Shown here piece by piece: positions 1-8,854 of a stretch of 64,000 nt of DNA; the stretch's first letter is position 1, and the number at the start of each line of letters is the position of its first letter. Below the pieces are notes generated by a model, which searched no databases, had not been told where the DNA came from, and saw only the letters and a program-made list of their open reading frames with translations. Both the position numbers and the translations under genes were made by a program. This DNA comes from Daejeonella oryzae DSM 19973 (GTDB lineage Bacteria; Bacteroidota; Bacteroidia; Sphingobacteriales; Sphingobacteriaceae), in NCBI RefSeq assembly GCF_000422945.1, contig NZ_AUHA01000002.1, positions 806,001 through 870,000 of the forward strand, read 5' to 3'.

Positions 1-531
1 ATCACAGCAGTTCATCAATCTGTAGAAGCCAGCCGAAATGCTAAAATACCGGATTGGGCCTACCGGGATGTTCTATTTATGCTGATTGATTATTCCATCA
101 GGTCTTTTGAATTGCTGGAAAGAAAACTCGATGATGCTGAAAAAGAAGAAGTATTTGATGTATTTTACCGTGTAGGCAAGCGGATGGGTTTGAAAGGATT
201 ACCTGAAAATTACTTCGATTGGTTAGTTATGCGGGTAGATCACATTCAAAATAACCTCATGAAAAGCGAATTTACAGTAGACCTGTTTACACAATACCAT
301 AAACATTTGGGATTAATAAGGTATCAAATTTTACTGGAAACCCAGGCCCTGGTTTTACCCGGAAGAGTCAGTAAATTATTAAATTACAGAAACCTTTCGT
401 GGATGCAACCTATTTTATATTTCTATAAATTTAGTCGAAAATTAAAATTGGAGTATCTGATAAAATCGATTATTCTTCCCTCAGCTTATCAAAGCAGAAT
501 TAAGGCATTAGATTTGACTAAGGATTTGTGA
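1..531 (+). CDS. MpaB-family (DUF2236) oxygenase, C-terminal part, truncated by the window edge
   Basis: The reading frame is open from base 1, so the start lies outside the window. The first ATG at 79 is internal, because the codons before it continue the protein (PDWAYRDVLFMLIDY). The pattern W-x-x-R-D-x-L-x-x-L-I-D-Y, followed by a helical ER-rich stretch, a YxxVG segment, LPENYFDW and a tail of the form LLETQALVLPGRV, resembles the oxygenase MpaB / rubber oxygenase family (DUF2236), which are haem-dependent oxygenases. The N-terminal haem-ligand region is missing here, so substrate and activity cannot be judged. It is followed 47 bp later by a permease gene on the same strand. The family call comes from pattern memory and is moderately sure. 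Confidence 0.6.
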   Translation: MTAVHQSVEASRNAKIPDWAYRDVLFMLIDYSIRSFELLERKLDDAEKEEVFDVFYRVGKRMGLKGLPENYFDWLVMRVDHIQNNLMKSEFTVDLFTQYHKHLGLIRYQILLETQALVLPGRVSKLLNYRNLSWMQPILYFYKFSRKLKLEYLIKSIILPSAYQSRIKALDLTKDL

Positions 532-578
532 TTTGATATACCTCCCAGATTAAGGCACGTATTGATTAAGAAAAATTA

Positions 579-1694
579 ATGAAAGAATTACCTATCACTG
601 TTAAACGTTCTATTGAATTATTGGGTCTTTTTCTGGCTGGAGCCCTCATTGTTATTGGCAATTCTATTCTGATGCCCGTATTAATGGCCTTTTTTATCAG
701 CATTATGCTGCTTCCGATATATCGGTTTTTTAAACGAAGAAAATTTCCGGAAGTACTGGCAATTTTTCTGCCTATCCTTTTTGTATTACTCTTTGCTGCC
801 GGTTTAATCTGGTTCTTCTCGGCTCAGGTAGGATCTCTTGTGTCCGATTTTCCGCAGATCAAAGAAAACGTAAGCAAGCACCTGGATTCATTAAGCAACT
901 GGATTAACCAGAGTTTTCATTACTCTAATTCTCAGCAACTGAAATTTATTGACGACCAAAGTAAAAAACTGCTGAGCTCTGCGGGCAATATTCTGGGCGG
1001 CGCTGTAGGATCATTATCGGGTGCATTTGTGTTTTTCGGCTTATTGCCGATTTATATATACCTGATGCTGTATTATAAAAATCTGTTGCTTCGATTTATT
1101 TTCATGTGGTTTACGCCAGATTCTCACAAAAAAGTGGAAGAAGGACTAAGAGAAACCGAGGTAATGATTAAAAGTTATTTGGTAGGCTTGCTAATTCAAA
1201 TCACATATATAACTATTTTGCTTGGGGGTATTTTGATGATTATCGATATTAAACATGCATTGCTTATAGGAGTAATATTCGCATTGCTAAACCTGATCCC
1301 CTATATCGGAGCTTTAATTGGCAACGTAATCGGGGTGATGCTGACGCTCACTTCTTCGCAGGAATTGTGGCCAATCTTTACCGTTCTCGGAACCATTGCT
1401 TTTGTACAATTTTTAGACAACAACATTCTGATGCCACGAATAGTAGGCTCTAAAGTAAAAATAAATGCCCTAAGTGCAATTGTGGGCGTTTTTATTGCAG
1501 GATCCCTTGCAGGGGTTTCAGGAATGTTTTTAGCATTACCTGTTATTGCAGTTCTGAAGATCATCTTTGACCGGACTGAAATATTTAAACAATGGGGTGT
1601 TTTACTCGGTGATGATATGCCTGCAAGAAGTCCAATGGGTTTTCCGGGATTGCGAAAAAAACGAAAACTTGAAGAGAAAGAAATTAAAGATTAA
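579..1694 (+). CDS. AI-2E family transporter (PerM/UPF0118 type membrane protein)
   Basis: A 371-aa polytopic membrane protein of the AI-2E/PerM superfamily. Two hydrophobic segments lie at about residues 12-50, a third at 58-82, then a soluble amphipathic stretch at about 85-140, then five or so further segments. The region LIPYIGALIGNVIGV near residue 240 and the stretch DNNILMPRIVGSKVKINAL near 280 are the most characteristic parts of the family. The C-terminus is a short basic tail (RKKRKLEEKEIKD). Members have been proposed to export signalling molecules or act as Na+/H+ antiporters, so the substrate cannot be named from sequence. It has normal length for the family. A second, distinct member is at 13713-14756. 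Confidence 0.85.
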   Translation: MKELPITVKRSIELLGLFLAGALIVIGNSILMPVLMAFFISIMLLPIYRFFKRRKFPEVLAIFLPILFVLLFAAGLIWFFSAQVGSLVSDFPQIKENVSKHLDSLSNWINQSFHYSNSQQLKFIDDQSKKLLSSAGNILGGAVGSLSGAFVFFGLLPIYIYLMLYYKNLLLRFIFMWFTPDSHKKVEEGLRETEVMIKSYLVGLLIQITYITILLGGILMIIDIKHALLIGVIFALLNLIPYIGALIGNVIGVMLTLTSSQELWPIFTVLGTIAFVQFLDNNILMPRIVGSKVKINALSAIVGVFIAGSLAGVSGMFLALPVIAVLKIIFDRTEIFKQWGVLLGDDMPARSPMGFPGLRKKRKLEEKEIKD

Positions 1695-1754
1695 GTCATG
1701 ACGGTTCTGTGATGCTTATTATCTTTTCGAAACAATATCTTTAAACCATCAAAT

Positions 1755-2297
1755 ATGATTATGAAACAAATATTTCTTTCTATAATTCTGCTGGCATTTT
1801 TAAGTTCTGCGACTCCGCCAAAGCAGAAAATTATTTATGATTTCAAGATCAAATCTATTGACGGCGGAACAATTGATTTCTCAAAATTTAAGGGGAAAAA
1901 GATCCTGCTGGTAAATACTGCTTCTAAATGCGGATATACCCCTCAATACAAAGCGCTTGAAAATTTATATCAGAAGAATAAAAAAAATCTGGTGATTATT
2001 GGATTTCCTTCAGATAATTTTGGAGGACAAGAATTTGAAAATGATTTAGATATCAAAGCTTTTTGTGAGAAAAATTACGGAGTTAGCTTTCCACTCACCA
2101 CACGGGTAGATGTAAAAGGAGAAAAAATAACACCAGTTTTTAAATATCTTTCTAACAAGTCAGAAAATGGAGTTTTAGACGCAAAAATTGGATGGAATTT
2201 CAATAAATTCCTGATTGATGAGAAAGGGAAATTAATTGCACATTTCGGCAGCAATACAAAGCCTGATAGTGAGGAAATTTTAAAATATCTTAAGTAA
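1755..2297 (+). CDS. Secreted glutathione peroxidase-family thiol peroxidase
   Basis: A 180-aa protein with an N-terminal signal peptide (hydrophobic core at about residues 6-19), so the enzyme probably acts in the periplasm. The core has the family signatures: NTASKCGYT with the peroxidatic Cys near residue 59 in the selenocysteine position, FPSDNFGGQEF with the catalytic Gln near 92, and a C-terminal WNFNKFLID providing the conserved Trp and Asn. This is therefore a Cys-type GPx, which in bacteria usually uses thioredoxin-like reductants rather than glutathione. An in-frame ATG at 1761 gives an equally good signal peptide and may be the true start. A near-consensus -7 box, TATCTTTA, lies at 1736-1743. 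A strong hairpin follows the stop. Confidence 0.9.
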   Translation: MIMKQIFLSIILLAFLSSATPPKQKIIYDFKIKSIDGGTIDFSKFKGKKILLVNTASKCGYTPQYKALENLYQKNKKNLVIIGFPSDNFGGQEFENDLDIKAFCEKNYGVSFPLTTRVDVKGEKITPVFKYLSNKSENGVLDAKIGWNFNKFLIDEKGKLIAHFGSNTKPDSEEILKYLK

Positions 2298-2299
2298 TA

Positions 2300-2336
2300 A
2301 ATATCTTCTCAGTAAACCATTTACTGAGAAGATATT
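2300..2336. terminator. 17-bp perfect hairpin between convergent genes, probable bidirectional terminator
   Basis: Bases 2300-2316 are perfectly complementary to 2320-2336 with a 3-base loop (CCA). The hairpin starts 2 bp after the glutathione peroxidase stop and ends 7 bp before the stop of the oppositely oriented metallopeptidase gene. The stem is AT-rich and the following U-tracts are broken, so termination strength is uncertain. Its position between two converging stops fits a shared terminator. Confidence 0.7.
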
Positions 2337-2343
2337 CTAAATT

Positions 2344-4020
2344 TTACTTTAATCCTAAAACATCAATTCCTTGTTCAAACACTATATCAACAGGAATTCC
2401 TTTTTCTCCCAGACGGTTTAAGTCAGATTGAAGCTCGGCCGGAATTATTGCATAATCTTTTTCAACTTTTTCAACTGCCGTTTTATCACCATTGCCCTGC
2501 AGTGTTAAAATAACCTTGCTTAGATCATTCATTGCAGTAGCAAATTTTTCAAAATTAACTTTATACGTTCCGTTGCTTGTGCGCTCAAATGCACCTTTTT
2601 CTTTAAAGAAATTAAAACATTGCATATTGGCTTTTCCGTGTGCACTGGCAGCGCCAAAACGTACTGAACGGAGAATTCCTGCCATGAATGTGGTATAATA
2701 ATCCTTAATATCACCCTGCAATTCGCCTTTTTTAAGCAGACTGGTTACCATATATAAACCCAAAATATCGGCTTTGCCTTCTTCCAGCCAAGAGTTTTGT
2801 TCCTGTAAAGCTGCTCTCACATACCCTTTTCCATTAACGGTAGATTTAATTCCTAAACCATGTGCAACTTCATGAAACATTACATTTGAAAAGAAGGCAT
2901 CAAATTTTATGTACTGCTGCTGCTCTTTATCAATGAGTTCATTTGCAATTGGAACCAGGATTTTATCGAATTTAGCACGCATAGCGTTTTTTAATTGCGA
3001 TCTGCGGGTACCTTTCTTTTGCTGAATATCCTCATCATTAGGAAGATTTACAGCAATAGTTTTTGATCCTGCATTGCAATCGCCTGCGTAATAAACAATA
3101 TCATACGCATTCAGATCTGAATCTGTACCTGGCTTTTCTGCTTTGTATTTTTCTTCAACGGGTAAGCCTTTTTGCAATTCGGGCAGCATGGTTACATATT
3201 TTGCAAGACGCTGGCTCCACTGCTTATCTTTTATCAGTACATAAGATTCAAAGGAAGAACGGGCACTGAATAATTTATCTTCGTAATTTTCAATCGGACC
3301 AATAATGATATCGATTCCATTATTTTTCATATCCATCCAGGCATAATCACTTGCTGTATAATTACTGCTGGTGAGTGCCTCAGCACGTAAATTCAGATAT
3401 TTTTTTAATCCTGCATCTTCTGCAAGTTCTGCTGCCTGCTTTAATAAACCTGAGGCTTTTTGCAATTCATCTTTGTAAATTACATGATAAGGAATAGATT
3501 CCAGCTTTCCGGAGGCATTCCTTCGAATTACCGAATACTGCCCTTTTTTATCCTTTACATCAGATTTTTCGAGTTCTTCCTTCGTCATCCCGATAGGATA
3601 AAATCCCGCACCTTCGGGTTTTGGTCCAATCCCGTTAATAAATGGTTTATCCCCGTTTAATCTATCCCAGGGACCATAGTTCATTGTAAAGAATTCACGT
3701 GCTTTATCATCTTTAATGGTATTTAACAAGCTGTCTTTCTGCGGATAAGCCTGTTTCCAGAATAATTCATCCATTATTTGCGCCGCCTGAATTAACAGCG
3801 GAATCATTTTGCGCTCACTTTCAGAAAGACTTTGCATATCTGCAGTAAGTTTAACATTTTCATAAATTGGAAGCCTGTTATTCACATAGGTTTGCAACGA
3901 ATCTACCGAGTCTGCAGATGCAGTGCTTTGCTGTCCGCCTGTATTGTTGCTGGTACAGGAGTTAAAAGTAATTCCCATCCCTAATCCCATAATTAAAATA
4001 TTCCTGAATTGTCTATTCAT
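2344..4020 (-). CDS. M49-like (dipeptidyl peptidase III-related) zinc metallopeptidase lipoprotein
   Basis: A 558-aa protein with a signal peptide ending at a lipobox-like FNSC (Cys near residue 22), so probably an anchored lipoprotein. Near residue 382 it has FHEVAHGLGIK, an HExxH zinc motif, and about 30 residues later EEGKADILGLYM, which can supply the third ligand and support. This arrangement is that of the peptidase M49-like proteins found in Bacteroidota and in the C-terminal half of plant Nudix hydrolase 3, and differs from classical DPP III, which has HExxGH. Bacterial homologues are often misnamed as Nudix hydrolase or dihydrofolate reductase; neither domain is visible here. The substrate is unknown. 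A TATCTTTA -7-like box lies upstream on the minus strand (4045-4038). Confidence 0.75.
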   Translation of the reverse strand: MNRQFRNILIMGLGMGITFNSCTSNNTGGQQSTASADSVDSLQTYVNNRLPIYENVKLTADMQSLSESERKMIPLLIQAAQIMDELFWKQAYPQKDSLLNTIKDDKAREFFTMNYGPWDRLNGDKPFINGIGPKPEGAGFYPIGMTKEELEKSDVKDKKGQYSVIRRNASGKLESIPYHVIYKDELQKASGLLKQAAELAEDAGLKKYLNLRAEALTSSNYTASDYAWMDMKNNGIDIIIGPIENYEDKLFSARSSFESYVLIKDKQWSQRLAKYVTMLPELQKGLPVEEKYKAEKPGTDSDLNAYDIVYYAGDCNAGSKTIAVNLPNDEDIQQKKGTRRSQLKNAMRAKFDKILVPIANELIDKEQQQYIKFDAFFSNVMFHEVAHGLGIKSTVNGKGYVRAALQEQNSWLEEGKADILGLYMVTSLLKKGELQGDIKDYYTTFMAGILRSVRFGAASAHGKANMQCFNFFKEKGAFERTSNGTYKVNFEKFATAMNDLSKVILTLQGNGDKTAVEKVEKDYAIIPAELQSDLNRLGEKGIPVDIVFEQGIDVLGLK

Positions 4021-4131
4021 TGTTGTCCTGATTTTTATAAAGATAAATATAGAATAAAATTCAGGAGAGCCTGAAAGAGGTGATATAGGTATTCACGTAA
4101 TTACAAGCTAAATAATTAGAAGAACAACCGT

Positions 4132-4494
4132 TTAATTTTTAACGATGGTTAGTTCTACATTATTAGTCCCCTTTACTTTCATGGTCAAAGGATCAGAATC
4201 TTTTACAAACTGTCCGGTGTATTTAACTCCGTTCTCCGCTCCGCTGCTGAAGGTAAACTGGATGTCTAAATTATTGAATGAACCCGTAAATGTATTGCCA
4301 TCCTCATCGCCGGTAAAATCTCCTTTGCTTACATTGGTAGCAGTTGGCAAAAACTGAAATAAAGTTCCGCGTGAACTTGACCATAAATTAGAAAAATTGG
4401 GGAAAAACAGACCCGCTGCTCCTCCTCCATCTTTGCCGCAGCCTGTTAACAAAATAAATAACAGGCAGGCTTTTATTAAAAGTTTTGTTTTCAT
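4132..4494 (-). CDS. Small lipoprotein of unknown function (third gene of an envelope cassette)
   Basis: A 120-aa protein that starts MKTKLLIKACLLFILLTGC, a clear SPII signal with lipobox LTGC, so it should be lipidated at Cys19 or so. A Gly-rich linker (GKDGGGAAG) follows. The mature part is predicted to be mainly beta: it alternates polar and hydrophobic residues and ends in a tight strand pair (KVKGTNNVELTIVKN), reminiscent of lipocalin-like or META-like folds, but no family is recognised. It lies 13 bp downstream of the 322-aa gene on the same strand, so the two are probably co-transcribed. Function is not assigned. Confidence 0.65.
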   Translation of the reverse strand: MKTKLLIKACLLFILLTGCGKDGGGAAGLFFPNFSNLWSSSRGTLFQFLPTATNVSKGDFTGDEDGNTFTGSFNNLDIQFTFSSGAENGVKYTGQFVKDSDPLTMKVKGTNNVELTIVKN

Positions 4495-4507
4495 GATATG
4501 AGTTTTA

Positions 4508-5476
4508 TTAATTCTCTACTAAATCTGTATTTGTTAAGAGCGTAGTAAAACTTGCTATCCGCTCACCCAGACTATTTAACTTACGGCCTAAAGCTGCTGA
4601 GTGCTGGGATATATCCATTTCTAAAGCTTTCCCAAGATCCCGCTTCCGGGATTTGCTGGATTCTTTACTGTACTCATTTATGCGATCAAAAAAGGTGTAA
4701 TTAATTTCTAGCAAATATGGTTTATGGATTTCCTCAATTGAATAGTCAAGCAAACTTGAAAATTTTAAAGAAAGCTCTTTGCTCTTCCAATAGGTGTTAA
4801 TAGCCTGTTCATATGTACTTTTATTACTGTTCAGTAATTCAAAAATCTCGTTATAGCTTAAAATTGCTTCAGTAAATTGCTGTACGGCAGCACCATTTTC
4901 GGGATCTCTTTTTAAAGATGAAAAAGCATCGTTGGCATCCCGGGCTTCATTTAAATATTGATATAGCGCACTTGATATAAGGGGAAGAAATTCCATTCGT
5001 CCTTTTGCAAGCAATTTATCATCAATCTTAACCCTGCTACTTAGTAAAGAAACTATAGAATCATATCCTCTCCGGCTTTCTTCCTGCAGTTTCTTAATCA
5101 GCACCGCATCTGAACCTGCTTTTATCCTCGTCATTTCTCTCATCACTATCTTAACCGGATCGGGACCCGGTTTTGAAACATAAATATCTACAAATACTAA
5201 ATTGTCTTTGGGAAGATTTGCTCTTCCTTCCATCGGATATTCGATGATATATTGTTTTGGATTGGAACTTCCAATATTGGCAAAGGTGATTTGATTAGGA
5301 ATACTCAGGTTAATAATTCCCTGCGGATCTGTAGTAAGCTGCTGGCCATTTATCAGAAATTTAGAATTGGATAAAGCACTGTAATTAGAATAACGGATGC
5401 GGAATTTGTAGGAAGTAGTCTGAGCATTCGCCTCCAGCAAAATTAAATTTAAAAATATGATCAGATACTTAATCAT
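4508..5476 (-). CDS. Secreted protein of unknown function, N-terminal beta and C-terminal helical domain
   Basis: A 322-aa protein with a cleavable signal peptide (hydrophobic core 4-16, likely cleavage after ANA near residue 18). Residues 20-115 look like an Ig/carboxypeptidase-regulatory type beta domain: short strands with a default-value loop (LINGQQLTTDPQGIINL). From about residue 120 to the end it is almost entirely helical, rich in Ser, Leu, Lys and Glu, with several paired helices. No family is recognised. The upstream 276-aa gene ends 7 bp before this start and has a similar beta domain, so the two probably work together in the envelope. The 120-aa lipoprotein follows. Confidence 0.65.
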   Translation of the reverse strand: MIKYLIIFLNLILLEANAQTTSYKFRIRYSNYSALSNSKFLINGQQLTTDPQGIINLSIPNQITFANIGSSNPKQYIIEYPMEGRANLPKDNLVFVDIYVSKPGPDPVKIVMREMTRIKAGSDAVLIKKLQEESRRGYDSIVSLLSSRVKIDDKLLAKGRMEFLPLISSALYQYLNEARDANDAFSSLKRDPENGAAVQQFTEAILSYNEIFELLNSNKSTYEQAINTYWKSKELSLKFSSLLDYSIEEIHKPYLLEINYTFFDRINEYSKESSKSRKRDLGKALEMDISQHSAALGRKLNSLGERIASFTTLLTNTDLVEN

Positions 5477-5483
5477 GATCTTA

Positions 5484-6314
5484 CTAGTTAGCAGATATAC
5501 TTAAAAAATCATTTTCGCTTATTGTCCTCAAACTATTATAGATCTCCCGATTTCCTTTACTCACAATAATTCTGGTTTCAACCCCCGATTTGAAAGGCAG
5601 GATGGCTGAAAAATCACCGATACTATCCGTTTTGTATGTCTGCATTACTCCCTGGAATCTCACGGAAGCTCCGGCAATACCCGTTCTGCCGGGCAGCCGG
5701 ATTACATTGCCCCGAACAGCAATGGAATCGAGTTTCTTTTGAAGATTCAGAGTTAAATTGGTATAAACTCCCGAATCGCTTAATACATAAACCGGCTTAC
5801 CAACCAAATTATAACCTGGAATATCGGCACTGAGATCAATTTTTAAGCCTTTGTATTGGGGATTAATCCCTGTGAATGTTGCGGTACCTTCATTATCAAC
5901 CTGCTTTAAACTGCTGTATTGCGCAATGCGAACTCGTACCTGCCCTTTTTTAATTGATTCTTCTAAACCTTCTGGGCCATTTAATAAAACAGAAAGGCTC
6001 AATGGACTATTTTCACCGGTACTTTCAGGCCGGTATTTATATCCCAGGTAAATAATTATAAAAAATATAACCGCCGGACCCGATAAATATAAACTTCGGT
6101 TTTGAGAACTGGCCTTAAAACGGGCTACAGATTTCATCGCTCCCGATAAAAAGGCTGTGGAGATTAAAGCAATAATCACCACAAGAAAAAAATAAAGCGG
6201 CATGCTGATGCTGATATCTTTACTGTAAACAATCAGCATATAGAAAAAAGCAACAAATAAGATAAAACCTATCAGCGAGACAACTATCCACAAGAGTGAA
6301 GAAGATTTCTGCAT
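5484..6314 (-). CDS. Membrane protein with C-terminal carboxypeptidase-regulatory-like beta domains, unknown function
   Basis: A 276-aa protein and the first gene of the cassette. Three hydrophobic segments at about residues 6-32, 36-60 and 74-95 anchor it in the inner membrane. The rest (about 100-276) is a soluble beta-rich portion with two repeats of the type seen in carboxypeptidase-regulatory/Ig-like modules: DNEGTATFTGINPQYKGLKI, and GNVIRLPGRTGIAGASVRF followed by TDSIGDFSAILP. The C-terminal region resembles modules in Bacteroidota surface proteins, but the combination is not recognised. It begins a cluster of three closely spaced genes running down to 4132. No nearby gene suggests a pathway. 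Confidence 0.65.
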   Translation of the reverse strand: MQKSSSLLWIVVSLIGFILFVAFFYMLIVYSKDISISMPLYFFLVVIIALISTAFLSGAMKSVARFKASSQNRSLYLSGPAVIFFIIIYLGYKYRPESTGENSPLSLSVLLNGPEGLEESIKKGQVRVRIAQYSSLKQVDNEGTATFTGINPQYKGLKIDLSADIPGYNLVGKPVYVLSDSGVYTNLTLNLQKKLDSIAVRGNVIRLPGRTGIAGASVRFQGVMQTYKTDSIGDFSAILPFKSGVETRIIVSKGNREIYNSLRTISENDFLSISAN

Positions 6315-6520
6315 ACGATCAATACTTAAAAAACTGGTATGAAATTAAGCCCCGGGATCTGAGTTTTCAGGACGTTAAACAGAAAAGAATACTAATTATT
6401 TTTCAGGCTTAATTAAAACTAAAATTGGTAATTGAAATTACAAATAAATTAGCTAAAGTGCTGAAATTTATAATTTTAAAAATCATTTTAAATCTCAGAG
6501 AACGATTTAAAAATGAATTC

Positions 6521-7777
6521 TTATTTAAAATCAGATGGCTTACGGCTGGCATTTACAATCAGTAAGCTTAACCTTTTAAATAATTTTGAAGACTGGGGAA
6601 TTGGAATTGTAAACTCAATATTGGTTTTAATCCCAAATATTAATTTACTCACAAAACTGCGTTTTAAAACCATTTCGTATAGTAAGCTTATCAGGATAAA
6701 TGTGCCTGAAAGAATCAGTATAAATTTAACGGCAACAGAAGTATCCATACGGATAACATAATAGCCTAAAATAACAATTACCGTTTGATTGAGAATGTAA
6801 AAAGGATAGACGGCAGTATTGGCGTATGTTAATGCTTTGTGCCCTATGTTTAAATATTGCTGCGAAAAACCGGTAATTGCAATGAGCCAAAACCACTGGT
6901 TTAAGGAAACTGCAAATAACTCTATTTTATGACTTATTACTTCGGGTAAGCCTAATGAAAATAAGTTTTGTCCGTCAGATCCTTTATACCAGAAAAAGCA
7001 AAATAATAAACCTGTAAACAAGCAACCTAAAAAAAATGCTGCTTTACGGTTGATCATGATAGATTTACTCACCAAACTACTGGTTAGAAAAAGAGCTCCG
7101 AATATAAAGAAGGGAAAATAATAGGCCATACTAGCTACATTGCTTCCTGGCTTGATGGAATTTAGTATGTAAAATGGGATTTGAAAAATAAGTATGGAAA
7201 CAAAAAGCATGATCGGATGAGAAATTGCTTTTGTTAAATTATTTAATATTTGCTGAGTGCTTTCAGATTTTAATAATTGTAAAATTGGCAGTAGGATTAG
7301 CGTGTAAACAAAGATAAATGCCAGAAACCATAGATGCAGCCAGTGTAAATTTCCCTTTGGAAACCATTTAAACTCAAGTATACCGAGATAAAAATCATAA
7401 TAACTTTGAGTAGATCCTCGAAAACGTTCTATGAAATAGATTTGCGGAGGAATTATCAATAACATTCCTGCAATCAGCGGAATCACAATTCGTATAAAAC
7501 GATCTTCTATGAATTTGATGATAGATTTACGTTTCATTACAATGGCAATGGTAGCACCAGAAACCAGAAATAATAATGGCATTCGCCACTGACCTAAAAA
7601 GTTAAGAATATGATCAATACCTATAAAAGTTTCGGAATTTTGAATCCACCACATGTCATCTGCAAAAACCCTTGCGCTGTTAGAAACGATAAGTAAAGAA
7701 AATGCCAGAACTCTGAGCCAGTCTAAATAATAGTGACGAGGATTTTTATGGGTTTCGCCCGGGGTAATTTGATTCAT
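6521..7777 (-). CDS. Acyltransferase family 3 membrane protein (OpgC/MdoC-like)
   Basis: A protein of 418 aa from the ATG at 7777 (420 aa from an ATG at 7783). It has about ten transmembrane helices. Near the N-terminus is YYLDWLRVLAF, the membrane acyltransferase-3 signature region, followed by QWRMPLLFLVSGATIAIVM, which matches the usual P-L-F-F-xx-SG motif. The family O-acylates (often acetylates or succinylates) extracellular glycans, and this subgroup resembles the glucan-modifying OpgC/MdoC proteins. The exact substrate is unknown. The 7777 start is preferred because the ATG at 7783 overlaps an inverted repeat (7782-7789 with 7803-7810) that looks regulatory. It is transcribed away from the amidase gene. 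Confidence 0.8.
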   Translation of the reverse strand: MNQITPGETHKNPRHYYLDWLRVLAFSLLIVSNSARVFADDMWWIQNSETFIGIDHILNFLGQWRMPLLFLVSGATIAIVMKRKSIIKFIEDRFIRIVIPLIAGMLLIIPPQIYFIERFRGSTQSYYDFYLGILEFKWFPKGNLHWLHLWFLAFIFVYTLILLPILQLLKSESTQQILNNLTKAISHPIMLFVSILIFQIPFYILNSIKPGSNVASMAYYFPFFIFGALFLTSSLVSKSIMINRKAAFFLGCLFTGLLFCFFWYKGSDGQNLFSLGLPEVISHKIELFAVSLNQWFWLIAITGFSQQYLNIGHKALTYANTAVYPFYILNQTVIVILGYYVIRMDTSVAVKFILILSGTFILISLLYEMVLKRSFVSKLIFGIKTNIEFTIPIPQSSKLFKRLSLLIVNASRKPSDFK

Positions 7778-7781
7778 AAAC

Positions 7782-7810
7782 ATATCTGAACTTTAGAATC
7801 CGTCAGATAT
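7782..7810. promoter_or_regulatory. 8-bp inverted repeat at the start of the acyltransferase gene
   Basis: ATATCTGA at 7782-7789 is exactly mirrored by TCAGATAT at 7803-7810, with 13 bases between. The repeat sits immediately upstream of the preferred start codon at 7777. It could be an operator or a leader hairpin. No known regulator motif is recognised. Confidence 0.3.
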
Positions 7811-8043
7811 TCAATAATAACAATTATTTACTGTTAGTTAAAAAATGATAGGATATTGTGACTTTTACACTATAGTTCATTTTGGCAATATCATGCTTCA
7901 AAGGATTTAAATACATATTTCAAATATTTCGACAGCAAAATTGTTACATTAAACTCAATAATTTTATATCGATTTCATGCTCTATAATCCTTTGCAAAAA
8001 GCAATTTTGCATTTCAGTTCGATTGTATTTTAAATTCAATATT

Positions 8044-8850
8044 ATGAAATTACCCATTTATCAAATTGTTTCCGCCTGCCTTCTGGCAGTAACTATTACT
8101 TCCTGCGCCTCCAATCCATATGCAGTAACTAATCGCATCTATAAAAAACAAACCAAGGAGCTTGCAAAAACTATCCGGGAGATACCCGCAACTCAGGCAG
8201 GTCAGGATTGGGCCGGAACAACAAATTTCAGTTTAAGAAAACCCAATTATGTAATTATTCATCATACTGCACAAAATTCCGCAGAACAGACTCTCAAAAC
8301 GTTTACAATGCCCAAAACGCAGGTAAGCGCCCATTACGTGATTGCCAAAGACGGAAAAGTGTACCATATGCTAAACGATTATTTAAGAGCCTGGCATGGA
8401 GGATCGAGTAAATGGGGAAACGCAACCGATATAAATTCATCTTCTATTGGAATTGAGTTGGATAACAACGGATACGAAGCATTTTCGGAGTCACAAATGG
8501 GCAGTCTGGTAAATGTATTATCTTCTTTAAAAACCAATTACAGCATTCCCACAGCAAATTTTATCGGACATTCTGATATTGCTCCCGGAAGAAAAGTAGA
8601 TCCAAATGCTAATTTCCCTTGGAAAGATTTATCCGAAAAAGGGTTTGGACTATGGCCTGATGCCGTACTGGATTCAGTTCCTCAAAACTTTAACCCGCCG
8701 GAAGCCCTTCGTATTATTGGATATGATATTAAAAATTTAGAGTATGCAATTCGCTCCTTTAAGCTTCACTTTATACAGAATGACCTGAGTCCAATGCTTA
8801 CAGAATTTGACAAACAGGTTTTATATAATTTGTATAAAAAATATTTATAA
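8044..8850 (+). CDS. N-acetylmuramoyl-L-alanine amidase lipoprotein (Amidase_2)
   Basis: A 268-aa protein from the ATG at 8044. This start was chosen because it gives a perfect lipoprotein signal (MKLPIYQIVSACLLAVTITSC) with the lipidated Cys at residue 21. The frame stays open 54 codons further upstream (to 7882), but that stretch is not protein-like. The domain is Amidase_2/PGRP-like: VIIHHTAQ (zinc His near 73), a YHMLNDYLRAWHGG segment, GIELDNNGYE, and GHSDIAPGRKVDPNANFPW with the second zinc His and the Asp ligand. Such AmiD-type enzymes cleave the amide between muramic acid and the peptide stem, in peptidoglycan turnover or recycling. A C-terminal helical tail (about 210-268) follows the catalytic domain. 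Confidence 0.9.
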   Translation: MKLPIYQIVSACLLAVTITSCASNPYAVTNRIYKKQTKELAKTIREIPATQAGQDWAGTTNFSLRKPNYVIIHHTAQNSAEQTLKTFTMPKTQVSAHYVIAKDGKVYHMLNDYLRAWHGGSSKWGNATDINSSSIGIELDNNGYEAFSESQMGSLVNVLSSLKTNYSIPTANFIGHSDIAPGRKVDPNANFPWKDLSEKGFGLWPDAVLDSVPQNFNPPEALRIIGYDIKNLEYAIRSFKLHFIQNDLSPMLTEFDKQVLYNLYKKYL

Positions 8851-8854
8851 AAAA

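Noticed and set aside
4441-4466. Inverted repeat GCCTGTTA/TAACAGGC in the signal-peptide codons of the small lipoprotein
   Set aside because: Fully explained by coding constraint for a leucine/threonine/glycine stretch, with no further supporting context.
7882-8043. Open-frame extension upstream of the amidase start
   Set aside because: The extra 54 residues are not protein-like and would bury the lipoprotein signal that begins at 8044.
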